Origin: Gammaproteobacteria bacterium
GTDB lineage: Bacteria > Pseudomonadota > Gammaproteobacteria > Pseudomonadales > Azotimanducaceae
Length of the DNA stretch: 64,000 nucleotides
Direction of reading: 5' to 3'
Assembly: GCA_026706385.1 (NCBI GenBank)
Contig: JAPOYV010000111.1
Coordinates: 25,645 to 89,644, forward strand
A model generated the notes under the pieces. The model did no database searches. It was not told the DNA's origin and was given only the letters and a program-made list of their open reading frames with translations. Numbering within the stretch: position 1 is the first letter of the stretch; every line of letters starts with the position of its first letter. Position numbers and translations under genes: made by a program. Shown one piece after another: positions 1 to 6,877 of the stretch.

Positions 1-827
1 GCCTGCTCGTCGACACCCTGTTCGATCTCAAGCTGACGCGCGCGATGCTCGCCGGCATGCGCGACGCGGAGCCGACGGCTACGCGGGCATTCGACAAGCT
101 GGTCAATACGCACGCCAACGCCGACCACTGCAACGGCAACGAGTTGGTGGCGGAGGCCGAGATCATCGCCTCGAAGGCGACGGCGGAGGAATTGGCCGCG
201 GAGAGTCCGGACCGCCTGGCCATGCTGATGCGCCAAGCTCCGAACATGGGCGAGACCGGCGAATTCCTGATCGAGGCGTTCAGCGCCTTCGACTTCGAGG
301 GGATCACCCAGACGCTGCCGACGACGACGTTCAAGTCCGACTTCGAAACCGGCGTCGGCGACAAGCGCGTCGTTCTCAAGCAGGTTGGTCCGTGCCATAC
401 CACGGGCGACATCCTGGCCTACGTGCCCGACGAGGCGCTGATCTTCACCGGCGACATCCTGTTCATCGAGGGCCATCCGATCCTGTGGGTGGGACCGGTG
501 GGGAACTGGATCGCAGCCTGCGACTACATGCTCGGGCTCGCCGTCGACGTCGTTGTGCCCGGGCACGGTCCGATCACGGACAAGCGCGGTGTTCGGGCCA
601 TGCGCGACTACCTGGTCTACGTCCGTGACGAAGCCAAGGCGCGCTTCGAAGCGGGCCTTTCCATCTACGACGCCGCGATGGACATCTCGCTCGCCGACTA
701 CGACTCGTGGGGCGATGCCGAGCGCATCGTGGTCAACGTTGCCACGCTGTACCGCGAGTTCGGCTCGACCGAGCGACCGGCGAATCCCTTCGAGCTGATG
801 GCGAGGATTCGCAAGGAGCGGCGCTGA
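1..827 (+). CDS. MBL-fold metallo-hydrolase, 5'-truncated
   Basis: The reading frame is open from the window edge (first full codon at base 3), so the N-terminus is missing. The visible part starts LLVDTLFDLKLT, typical of the strand before the first metal motif. The motif reads H-A-N-A-D-H (bases 111-128), so the usual HxHxDH has Asn at the second His. This variant is known in a subgroup of metallo-beta-lactamase-fold proteins. Later motifs are GPCHTTGD, FTGD and VVPGHGP, which supply the remaining ligands. Substrate is unknown; glyoxalase-II-like or alkyl-sulfatase-like hydrolases are the nearest general models. The family is clear, the function is not. Confidence 0.85.
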   Translation, partial: LLVDTLFDLKLTRAMLAGMRDAEPTATRAFDKLVNTHANADHCNGNELVAEAEIIASKATAEELAAESPDRLAMLMRQAPNMGETGEFLIEAFSAFDFEGITQTLPTTTFKSDFETGVGDKRVVLKQVGPCHTTGDILAYVPDEALIFTGDILFIEGHPILWVGPVGNWIAACDYMLGLAVDVVVPGHGPITDKRGVRAMRDYLVYVRDEAKARFEAGLSIYDAAMDISLADYDSWGDAERIVVNVATLYREFGSTERPANPFELMARIRKERR

Positions 828-846
828 AGCGAAGGGAACGTAGCGG

Positions 847-890
847 AGGTCGTGGGTGCGCGGGGCTCCCGGCCCGCAGTTTGCCGACCT
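847..890. terminator. Possible convergent-terminator hairpin
   Basis: This lies between two convergent genes. An outer inverted repeat AGGTCG (847-852) / CGACCT (885-890) encloses a GC-rich inner repeat GCGGG (860-864) / CCCGC (873-877). There is no T-run. It may be a bidirectional terminator or chance structure in GC-rich DNA. Confidence 0.3.
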
Positions 891-898
891 GAGCCTAT

Positions 899-1795
899 TC
901 AGCCCGAGCGGATCAGCCGCTGGACGAGATCCCGGCGGAACGCCGGCAGGTCACGCCAGCCCAGCGCCGCGCTGACGGCGCGACCATCCGCGGATTCGTA
1001 AGTCAAGCCGTCGTCGCGCACTGCCAAGGCGATGGTCTCCATCTCCAACAGATCGTCGGCGAACGCGAGGTAGACCGCTACCGTGTCGAACAACGTCGTG
1101 CTGCGCTGCTCGGCCAGTTCCGGACGGTTCAAGGCCGCCGCCCATGCCCGGTAGTTGGCGAGCAGTGCACGTGCCAGCGGCGTGTCGGCATCGCGAACCG
1201 CGCCGTACTCGTCGTCCTCGAGCGTTACGATTCCGCAGGTGTCGAGCGGTGTGAGCGTGATCGGCCACGGCGCTGCCAGGACGGTTCGGAAGGCGGCGAC
1301 GTCTTCGAACACGTTGTACTCGGGCACCGGCGTCGCGCTGCCGCGGTAGCCGCGGCGCACCGCGCCGTGCATGCCGACGAACCGCGCGCGGGTGGCGATC
1401 TGCGGTGCCAGGCGCAAGGCCTGGGCCGTCGTGCTGGCCGGTCCGATGCACAGCACGGTGACGGGTTCGGGCGAGGCCATGATGGTCTCGACCATGAGTT
1501 CGGCGCCACCGGTCCGGTAGGCGCCGGCGTAGTCCGATTCGGCGTAGCGGTCGAGCCAGGCCGCCTGGCCGCGACGGTTCTCTGCGAGTTGGCCGGTGCC
1601 CGTTCCTTCCCCGACGGGGACATCGCGTCCGGCAACAGCGAGAACCTTCGCCGCGAGCAACGCTCGATAGCGCGTGTCGCCGTGGCTGGTGACCACGGCC
1701 TCGAGTTTGAGTTCGGGCGAATTGAGCAGCATGGCCAGCGCCCACGTGTCGTCGATGTCCGTGCCGATGTCGGTGTCGAGGATGACGGGTATCAA
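899..1795 (-). CDS. Nucleoside hydrolase-like protein (IUNH family)
   Basis: About 298 aa, N-ribohydrolase fold. The start is TTG at 1795, which overlaps the stop of the upstream bepA-like gene (TTGA overlap) and has GGAG about 10 nt upstream; a longer in-frame extension would only read through the neighbour. The N-terminus carries the calcium-binding Asp cluster D7-T-D9-I-G-T-D13-I-D15-D16 that defines inosine-uridine nucleoside hydrolases. Near the C-terminus, where characterised members have a catalytic His before an Asp (HDP-like motif), this protein reads T-L-F-D, so the His appears replaced by Phe. It may therefore act on an unusual nucleoside or be a divergent member. It is translationally coupled to the M48 peptidase. 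Confidence 0.85.
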   Translation of the reverse strand: MIPVILDTDIGTDIDDTWALAMLLNSPELKLEAVVTSHGDTRYRALLAAKVLAVAGRDVPVGEGTGTGQLAENRRGQAAWLDRYAESDYAGAYRTGGAELMVETIMASPEPVTVLCIGPASTTAQALRLAPQIATRARFVGMHGAVRRGYRGSATPVPEYNVFEDVAAFRTVLAAPWPITLTPLDTCGIVTLEDDEYGAVRDADTPLARALLANYRAWAAALNRPELAEQRSTTLFDTVAVYLAFADDLLEMETIALAVRDDGLTYESADGRAVSAALGWRDLPAFRRDLVQRLIRSG

Positions 1796-3219
1796 TTCTC
1801 TAGCTCCTGCCTTGCCTCCAGTTCCGTACGCAGGTCGATGATCCTCTGGTCGAGCCGCGCCAGCAGCCGGCGCTCGTCGTCGTGGACCAGCCGCCGGGCG
1901 TAGTCCAAGTGCTGGATGGACATTCGGAATGCGCCGACGCGCGCGAAGTATTCGGCGCGGGCGCGGTGCACCGCGACCGTGTTGCCGGCGAGACCTTCGG
2001 TTTCTGCGAGCAGTTCCCAGACGTCGATGTCGTCGGCGTTGACCCGGGTGTGCCGCCACAGCACGTCAGTCGCTTCGGCGTATCGTTCCGCCGCGTTAAG
2101 GGCCTCGGCGTAAAGGTAGGTCAACGGTTCGTTGTCGGGATTGATGGAGAGTTCGCGCGTGAGGAGGCCGATGGCCTCGTCCGTGCGCCCGGCATCGGTC
2201 AGTATCTCGGCGAACGACGCGGTCATCAACAGGCTCTCCGGGTGGTCGCGGTGCAACAGGCGTGCCGCGTCGGCGGCGTTTTCGTGCTGGCCGTCCCGGG
2301 CCAGCGCCAGCGCGATGGCGTACTTGTCGACGGTGTCGCGGCCGGAACGTGCAGTCGCCTCGGCCAGTGCGCGCCTAGCGGATTGCGCGTAGCGGGTCTG
2401 CGCCCGTACCCGCATGAGTTGGTAGTCGAGAGCCGGCGCCACCGTCTTGTCCTCGAAGCGTTCGGCCTGGTCCTTGGCGTCGGAGATCCGGCTCTCGGTC
2501 AACGGGTGGGTGAGCAGAAACTCCGGCGGCCTGTCCACGAATCGGTAGGCGCGTTGCATGCGCTCGAACATGCGCCCCATACCGTCTGGGTCGAGCCCGG
2601 CATTGACCAGCGTGTTGAGGCCGATGCGGTCGGCCTCCTGCTCGCGGCTGCGGCTGAAGCGCAGCCCCTGGTCGGCGATCAAGGCCTGGGTGCTGGCTGC
2701 CGCGGCCATGCCGGCCTCGCCGCCCCCGGCGGCCGCGATGATCACCGAGGCCAAGAGCCCCGCGAGCATCAAAGGCGTCATCGCCCGTTGCTGTTCGATC
2801 CCGCGAGCGTAGTGGCGCTGGCTTAAGTGGGCCAATTCGTGGGCGACGACAGACGAGTACTCGGATTCGTCCCGAGCGTGCAGGAACAGTCCGAGGTTGA
2901 TCCCGACGATGCCGCCGGGGACCGCAAAGGCGTTGATCTGCGGGCTGTCGATCAGCACGGTGTTGAGCGCCGCCTCCGTCAGGTCGGACTTCTCGGCGAG
3001 GCGAAAGACGTTCAGGCGCACGTAGTACTTGAGGATCGGGTCGTCGACAGTCGGCGCACCCGCGCGGATCTGCATCAACGCGGCGCGCGCGAGCTCGCGC
3101 TCGGCCGCCGGGGAGACGATGGCCGACGAGCCGTCCCCGAGGGCGGGCAAGTCGGCGGCGCCGGACCGGTCGCTGGCAGCGACTGCAAGGGCGCAGACTA
3201 GAGCCAGAGGCGCTCGCAT
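1792..3219 (-). CDS. bepA: BepA/YfgC-type periplasmic M48 metalloprotease with TPRs
   Basis: About 475 aa. BepA-type proteins are periplasmic zinc proteases and chaperones that control LptD and other outer-membrane protein assembly. The zinc motif HELAH lies at residues 127-131 and the third ligand in EQEADR at about 193-198. The section PPEFLLTHPLTESR matches the BepA family, and the last 200 residues look like tetratricopeptide repeats. I chose the ATG at 3219 because a signal peptide (MRAPLALVCALAVAAS) starts there; an in-frame ATG at 3264 would add 15 residues in front. It is divergent from tusA-perM. The order BepA | TusA-PerM-...-DapA-BamC is the one seen in Pseudomonas. Confidence 0.92.
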   Translation of the reverse strand: MRAPLALVCALAVAASDRSGAADLPALGDGSSAIVSPAAERELARAALMQIRAGAPTVDDPILKYYVRLNVFRLAEKSDLTEAALNTVLIDSPQINAFAVPGGIVGINLGLFLHARDESEYSSVVAHELAHLSQRHYARGIEQQRAMTPLMLAGLLASVIIAAAGGGEAGMAAAASTQALIADQGLRFSRSREQEADRIGLNTLVNAGLDPDGMGRMFERMQRAYRFVDRPPEFLLTHPLTESRISDAKDQAERFEDKTVAPALDYQLMRVRAQTRYAQSARRALAEATARSGRDTVDKYAIALALARDGQHENAADAARLLHRDHPESLLMTASFAEILTDAGRTDEAIGLLTRELSINPDNEPLTYLYAEALNAAERYAEATDVLWRHTRVNADDIDVWELLAETEGLAGNTVAVHRARAEYFARVGAFRMSIQHLDYARRLVHDDERRLLARLDQRIIDLRTELEARQELEN

Positions 3220-3320
3220 GGGTTGGGCGCAGCCCCGATAACGGCTAAGAAGTGGCTCGATCATAGTACGCTTCGACCGCGCCGCGCAGTTAAGCGTTCA
3301 ACGTCTCATCGCAGGGGCTG

Positions 3321-3329
3321 TGCCATAAT
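3321..3329 (+). promoter_or_regulatory. Extended -10 element (TGcCATAAT), leaderless tusA?
   Basis: TGC followed by CATAAT (3324-3329) fits an extended -10 sigma-70 element with 5 of 6 hexamer matches. No convincing -35 lies 16-18 nt upstream. Only 6 nt separate the hexamer from the tusA ATG at 3336, and no Shine-Dalgarno sequence is present (CCTCCC precedes the ATG). Transcription would start at or next to the A of the ATG, giving a leaderless mRNA. Confidence 0.4.
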
Positions 3330-3335
3330 CCTCCC

Positions 3336-3584
3336 ATGCCCAACGATGCGATAGAGCGGGCTCCGGCGCGCCTCGACGCCACCGGGCTCAATTGCCCGAT
3401 GCCGCTCCTAAAAGCCAAGAAGGCGTTGAACGAACTCGCCCCTGGCGATCAACTCGAGGTGATCGCCACCGACCCGGGTTCCGTGCGCGATTTCCGCGTG
3501 TTCTCGGAGCAGAGCGGCCACGCTCTCTTGGTCTCGCGCCAGGAGGCCGACCGCTATTACTACCTTTTGCAGAAAGCATCCTAG
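3336..3584 (+). CDS. tusA: TusA-family sulfur carrier protein
   Basis: 82 aa, the usual TusA/SirA size. The defining motif is present: LDATGLNCPMPLLK with the persulfide cysteine C20 in C-P-M-P. TusA-type proteins pass persulfide sulfur for tRNA thiolation or molybdenum-cofactor work. Its position between bepA and perM matches the Pseudomonas TusA-like protein (PA1006) linked to molybdenum homeostasis and nitrate respiration, which is suggestive because norCB is in this window. That link is inference. The start is the ATG at 3336; no ribosome-binding site is seen, so a leaderless transcript is possible. Confidence 0.93.
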   Translation: MPNDAIERAPARLDATGLNCPMPLLKAKKALNELAPGDQLEVIATDPGSVRDFRVFSEQSGHALLVSRQEADRYYYLLQKAS

Positions 3585-3632
3585 GGCGCGCGCTGCGCTG
3601 GCGCGCCTCGAAGGCACTCGTTCGAGCCGACC

Positions 3633-4712
3633 ATGAAATTCGTCGAGGTCATCAGCGGCTGGATCAACCGCTACTTCTCGAACGAGGAAGCGATCTTCCT
3701 GGTCATCTCCATCGTCGCCGGATTGCTCATCGTCGTCTTCCTGGGCACCGTGCTCGCGCCGGTTCTCACGGGACTCGCGTTCGCGTTCCTCCTGGAAGGC
3801 ACGGTGGCGCGACTCGCGGGCTGGCGCGTACCCCGCCTGCTGGCGATCTGCGTCGTGGAGGTGCTCTTCCTCGGCGTGTTGATCGCCCTGGTCGTCGGAA
3901 TCCTGCCCGTGGTGTGGGCGCAGCTCGGCGATCTCGTCAACGCGCTGCCAGGTGCGATCGAGGGGCTCCGGGACTTTGCGACCGAATTGTCGCGAAGGTA
4001 CCCCGACGTGTTCTCCGAGACCGCGGTGGACGACTGGTCGGCGACCTTGAACCAGCAGGTGACGGAACTCGGGGCCGCGGTGGTCCAGGGGGTCCTGGGC
4101 CAGTTGCCGAACGTCCTTGGCGTTTTGATCTTCTTGATCCTGACGCCCATCGCGCTGTTCTTCTTCCTCAAGGACAAGGATCTGCTGTTCCGGGGCCTCA
4201 AAATCCTGTTGCCGCGGCGCCGGCGACTGCTGGGCCGAATCGGTGCGGACATGGGCGTGCAGATCGCCAATTACGTTCGCGGCAAACTCATCGAGATCGT
4301 CATCGTGGCCATCGTGACCTACATCACGCTGTCGCTGCTGGGCCTGAACTACGCGGCACTCCTGGCGCTCTTGGTGGGGCTTTCCGTGCTTGTGCCGTAT
4401 GTCGGCGCGGCGGTTGTGACGATTCCCGTGGCGGCCGTCGGTTTACTGCAATTCGGATGGACCGTCGACTTCCTGATCGTGATGGCCGCCTATGCGGTCA
4501 TCCAAGCTCTGGACGGCAACGTCCTGGTGCCCCTGCTGTTCTCCAAGGCCGTAAACCTGCACCCGATCTCGATCATCCTGGCGGTGTTGGTATTCGGCGG
4601 CATTTGGGGGGTCTGGGGCGTCTTCTTCGCAATCCCCTTGGCGACGTTGATCAAGGCGGTCTACAACGCGTGGCCGAACGTGCCGCCCGACCCGGCGGAA
4701 CCGATCGCCTGA
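3633..4712 (+). CDS. perM: PerM/AI-2E-type inner-membrane permease
   Basis: 359 aa integral membrane protein of the AI-2E/PerM (UPF0118) family. Hydrophobic segments lie near residues 20-60, 70-95, 155-180 and in a cluster from 215 to 345, giving about seven or eight membrane spans. The loop between spans 3 and 4 is amphipathic and charged, as in the family. The family's transport role is debated: AI-2 export, sodium/proton antiport, or a partner of BepA-linked envelope work. It lies 48 nt after tusA and probably shares its transcript. Recognition is good at family level. Confidence 0.88.
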   Translation: MKFVEVISGWINRYFSNEEAIFLVISIVAGLLIVVFLGTVLAPVLTGLAFAFLLEGTVARLAGWRVPRLLAICVVEVLFLGVLIALVVGILPVVWAQLGDLVNALPGAIEGLRDFATELSRRYPDVFSETAVDDWSATLNQQVTELGAAVVQGVLGQLPNVLGVLIFLILTPIALFFFLKDKDLLFRGLKILLPRRRRLLGRIGADMGVQIANYVRGKLIEIVIVAIVTYITLSLLGLNYAALLALLVGLSVLVPYVGAAVVTIPVAAVGLLQFGWTVDFLIVMAAYAVIQALDGNVLVPLLFSKAVNLHPISIILAVLVFGGIWGVWGVFFAIPLATLIKAVYNAWPNVPPDPAEPIA

Positions 4713-4778
4713 CGGTGCGCGCGGACCAGTAGGTCCGCCACGTCCACGTTCGCATTCCGGCCTGGTACAAGGTCTATT

Positions 4779-4815
4779 GCGGGCTCGAACGGCAAAGCCG
4801 TTCGCGGAGGCCCGC
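4779..4815. repeat. Two-part intergenic hairpin before dapA
   Basis: An inner perfect stem CGAACGGC (4786-4793) / GCCGTTCG (4797-4804) has an AAA loop. An outer stem GCGGGC (4779-4784) / GCCCGC (4810-4815) surrounds it through a small internal loop. It sits in the 162-nt perM-dapA gap. There is no T-run, so a REP-like element, mRNA-stabilising structure or perM terminator are all possible. Confidence 0.5.
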
Positions 4816-4874
4816 GCACCTCGGTGGCGAATTCAGTACCATTCGAGTCCTCTTTCCTCCCGACCGGGGGCACC

Positions 4875-5768
4875 ATGTCGCAGGCGACGAACGATCTGAA
4901 GGGCAGCCTCGTAGCGTTGGTCACACCGATGACCGGAAGCGGGGCGGTGGACTGGGCGGCGCTCGATAGTCTAGTCGATTGGCACCTGGAGTCCGGCACC
5001 AACGGCATCGTGCCGGTCGGGACTACCGGCGAGTCAGCGACGCTCACCCATGCGGAGCATAAGCAGGTCATCGAGCGGGTCGTGCGCCGCGTGGACGGCC
5101 GCGTGCCGGTTGTTGCGGGCACGGGGGCCAACGCAACCGCGGAAGCCGTGGAACTGACCATCGCGGCCAAGGGCGACGGCGCGGACTACGGTCTGTCGGT
5201 GACGCCCTACTACAACAAGCCGACGCAGGAGGGCTTGGTGCGGCACTACGGCACCATTGCCGAGGCCTGCGACCTGCCCCTAGTGCTCTACAACGTCCCG
5301 CCGCGCACGGCTTGCGACATGCGGGCCGAGACGGTCGCCCAATTGGCCGACGTGGACAGCATCGTGGCCATCAAGGAAGCCTGCGGCGACGCGGCTCGGG
5401 TGCGGGAGATCAAGGCCCTCGTTCCGGACGATTTCGTGTTGCTGTCCGGCGAGGACGCCCAGACGCTGACCATGGTCGGCTATGGCGCGACAGGTACGAT
5501 TTCCGTGACGGCCAACGTGCTTCCGGCCCAGATGGCCGAGTTCTGCAAGGCGTTCCTCGATGGCGACGAAGCCAAGGCGGCCGAACTCGATGCGCGCCTG
5601 CAGCCGATCCACGACATCCTGTTTTGCGAGACGAGCCCGATTCCCGCCAAGTGGGCACTCGGTGCCATGGGGCGGATCGACAGCGGCATCCGTTTGCCGC
5701 TCGTGGAACTCACGCCAGCATCGCAGGTCGAAGTGCGTCGACGATTGGAGGTTGTGGGCGCCCTGTGA
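4875..5768 (+). CDS. dapA: 4-hydroxy-tetrahydrodipicolinate synthase
   Basis: 297 aa, normal DapA length. It condenses pyruvate with aspartate semialdehyde at the first committed step of lysine and diaminopimelate synthesis in the cytoplasm. Seen in the sequence: GTTGES (49-54) binding the keto acid, Y139 in LYNVPPRT, and the Schiff-base lysine K167 in IKEA. The ATG at 4875 is chosen because it follows a G-rich ribosome-binding stretch and begins at the usual family N-terminus; an upstream in-frame ATG at 4824 gives a non-conserved 17-residue extension. It is directly coupled to bamC, as in E. coli and Pseudomonas. Confidence 0.97.
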   Translation: MSQATNDLKGSLVALVTPMTGSGAVDWAALDSLVDWHLESGTNGIVPVGTTGESATLTHAEHKQVIERVVRRVDGRVPVVAGTGANATAEAVELTIAAKGDGADYGLSVTPYYNKPTQEGLVRHYGTIAEACDLPLVLYNVPPRTACDMRAETVAQLADVDSIVAIKEACGDAARVREIKALVPDDFVLLSGEDAQTLTMVGYGATGTISVTANVLPAQMAEFCKAFLDGDEAKAAELDARLQPIHDILFCETSPIPAKWALGAMGRIDSGIRLPLVELTPASQVEVRRRLEVVGAL

Positions 5769-6856
5769 GGACAATTCTGGCGGCGACCCTTGTCGTCCTC
5801 GCATTGGCGGGGTGCCGCTACATGCGCGACGACAGGGGCCTTTTCGTCGACGCCCGGGACGACTACCTCGATGCGGAGCCGTCGAAACCGTTGGAGGTTC
5901 CTGACGATCTGAGCGGCATGCGCATCGAGGACTCCTGGCCGATTCCCGAACTCGCAAACCCGAACGTTGCGGCCCGGCTGTATCCGAAGCGCGTGCCGCG
6001 CCCCGATGTGCTCGTCGGTCGGGAATTCGACGCGGTGAGGATCCAGAAACTCGGCACCCGCTCCTGGGTGGTGCTCGGCGACTCACCCGCGCAGGTCTGG
6101 CCGCAGGTGAAGCAGTTCCTCGCCGACAGCGGCGTGGGAATCGGTCGGGAGGATCCGCCGGAGGGTCTCATCATGAGCGAGTGGGTCGTCGTTCGGGACG
6201 AGGACCACGATGACGTCGTGCGCGCCGCGATTCGCGATGGCCGGGCCAAGCACGTCGAGGACGGTGGTGCCGCCATCGAACCCGGTCGCGACCGGTTGCG
6301 GTTCCGGGTCGAACGGGGCATTCGCCGCGGCTCGTCCGAGGTACACATCACGCATGTGCGCGCGATCGGGCTGGCCGACGAGGAGTCGCCCGCAATCCCG
6401 GCGGTGGAGACCGAGGTGATCACCAAGCTCGCGGAGTACTTCGCCGCGGGCATCACGGACGGTGCCGTGTCCATGGTCGGGCGCGAGATCGCCGCACGCA
6501 ACAAGGCGGAGATCGTCAAGGACGCGAGCGGCTATCCGTCGCTGTACTTGAACATCGGCTTCGACCGCGCGTGGGCGACGGTCAGTCAGGCCCTGGAGCG
6601 CGCCGAGGTCGTCGTGCAGGACGCCGATGTCAGTGGTGCGGTCGTGCGTGCGGTGTTCCCGACCGCTGGGCGCAGGGGCTGGTTGAAGCGCATCGTTCCC
6701 GGTGGTGAGACGGGTATCAATGCCCGCGTGGTTATCCGTGTCCAAACGGACGGGGACGACCGCGTCGTGATCAGTGTCGAGGAGCCTGACGGCGGCCGGA
6801 CCCTACCGGAGATTGCCGAGGAGGTCCTGATCACGGTGCGGGCGTTCGCCGCGTAA
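5765..6856 (+). CDS. bamC: BamC-like outer-membrane lipoprotein
   Basis: About 363 aa. The GTG start at 5765 overlaps the dapA stop (GTGA). The N-terminus is a lipoprotein signal with lipobox LAGC (Cys17). Two repeated helix-grip-like halves follow, consistent with BamC: one around residues 95-210 (WVVLGDSPAQVWPQVKQFL) and another around 255-360 (LNIGFDRAWATVSQALERA). BamC is an accessory lipoprotein of the BAM complex, which inserts beta-barrel proteins. Sequence divergence is large in this family, so the call rests on domain layout plus the dapA-bamC synteny. Confidence 0.87.
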   Translation: MRTILAATLVVLALAGCRYMRDDRGLFVDARDDYLDAEPSKPLEVPDDLSGMRIEDSWPIPELANPNVAARLYPKRVPRPDVLVGREFDAVRIQKLGTRSWVVLGDSPAQVWPQVKQFLADSGVGIGREDPPEGLIMSEWVVVRDEDHDDVVRAAIRDGRAKHVEDGGAAIEPGRDRLRFRVERGIRRGSSEVHITHVRAIGLADEESPAIPAVETEVITKLAEYFAAGITDGAVSMVGREIAARNKAEIVKDASGYPSLYLNIGFDRAWATVSQALERAEVVVQDADVSGAVVRAVFPTAGRRGWLKRIVPGGETGINARVVIRVQTDGDDRVVISVEEPDGGRTLPEIAEEVLITVRAFAA

Positions 6857-6877
6857 ACCCGGTTCGAAAGCTCCGCC

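Noticed and set aside
3392..4732. Plus-strand frame of 446 codons overlapping tusA and perM
   Set aside because: Arg/Gly/Pro-rich shadow frame; both overlapped genes have clear family motifs in another frame.
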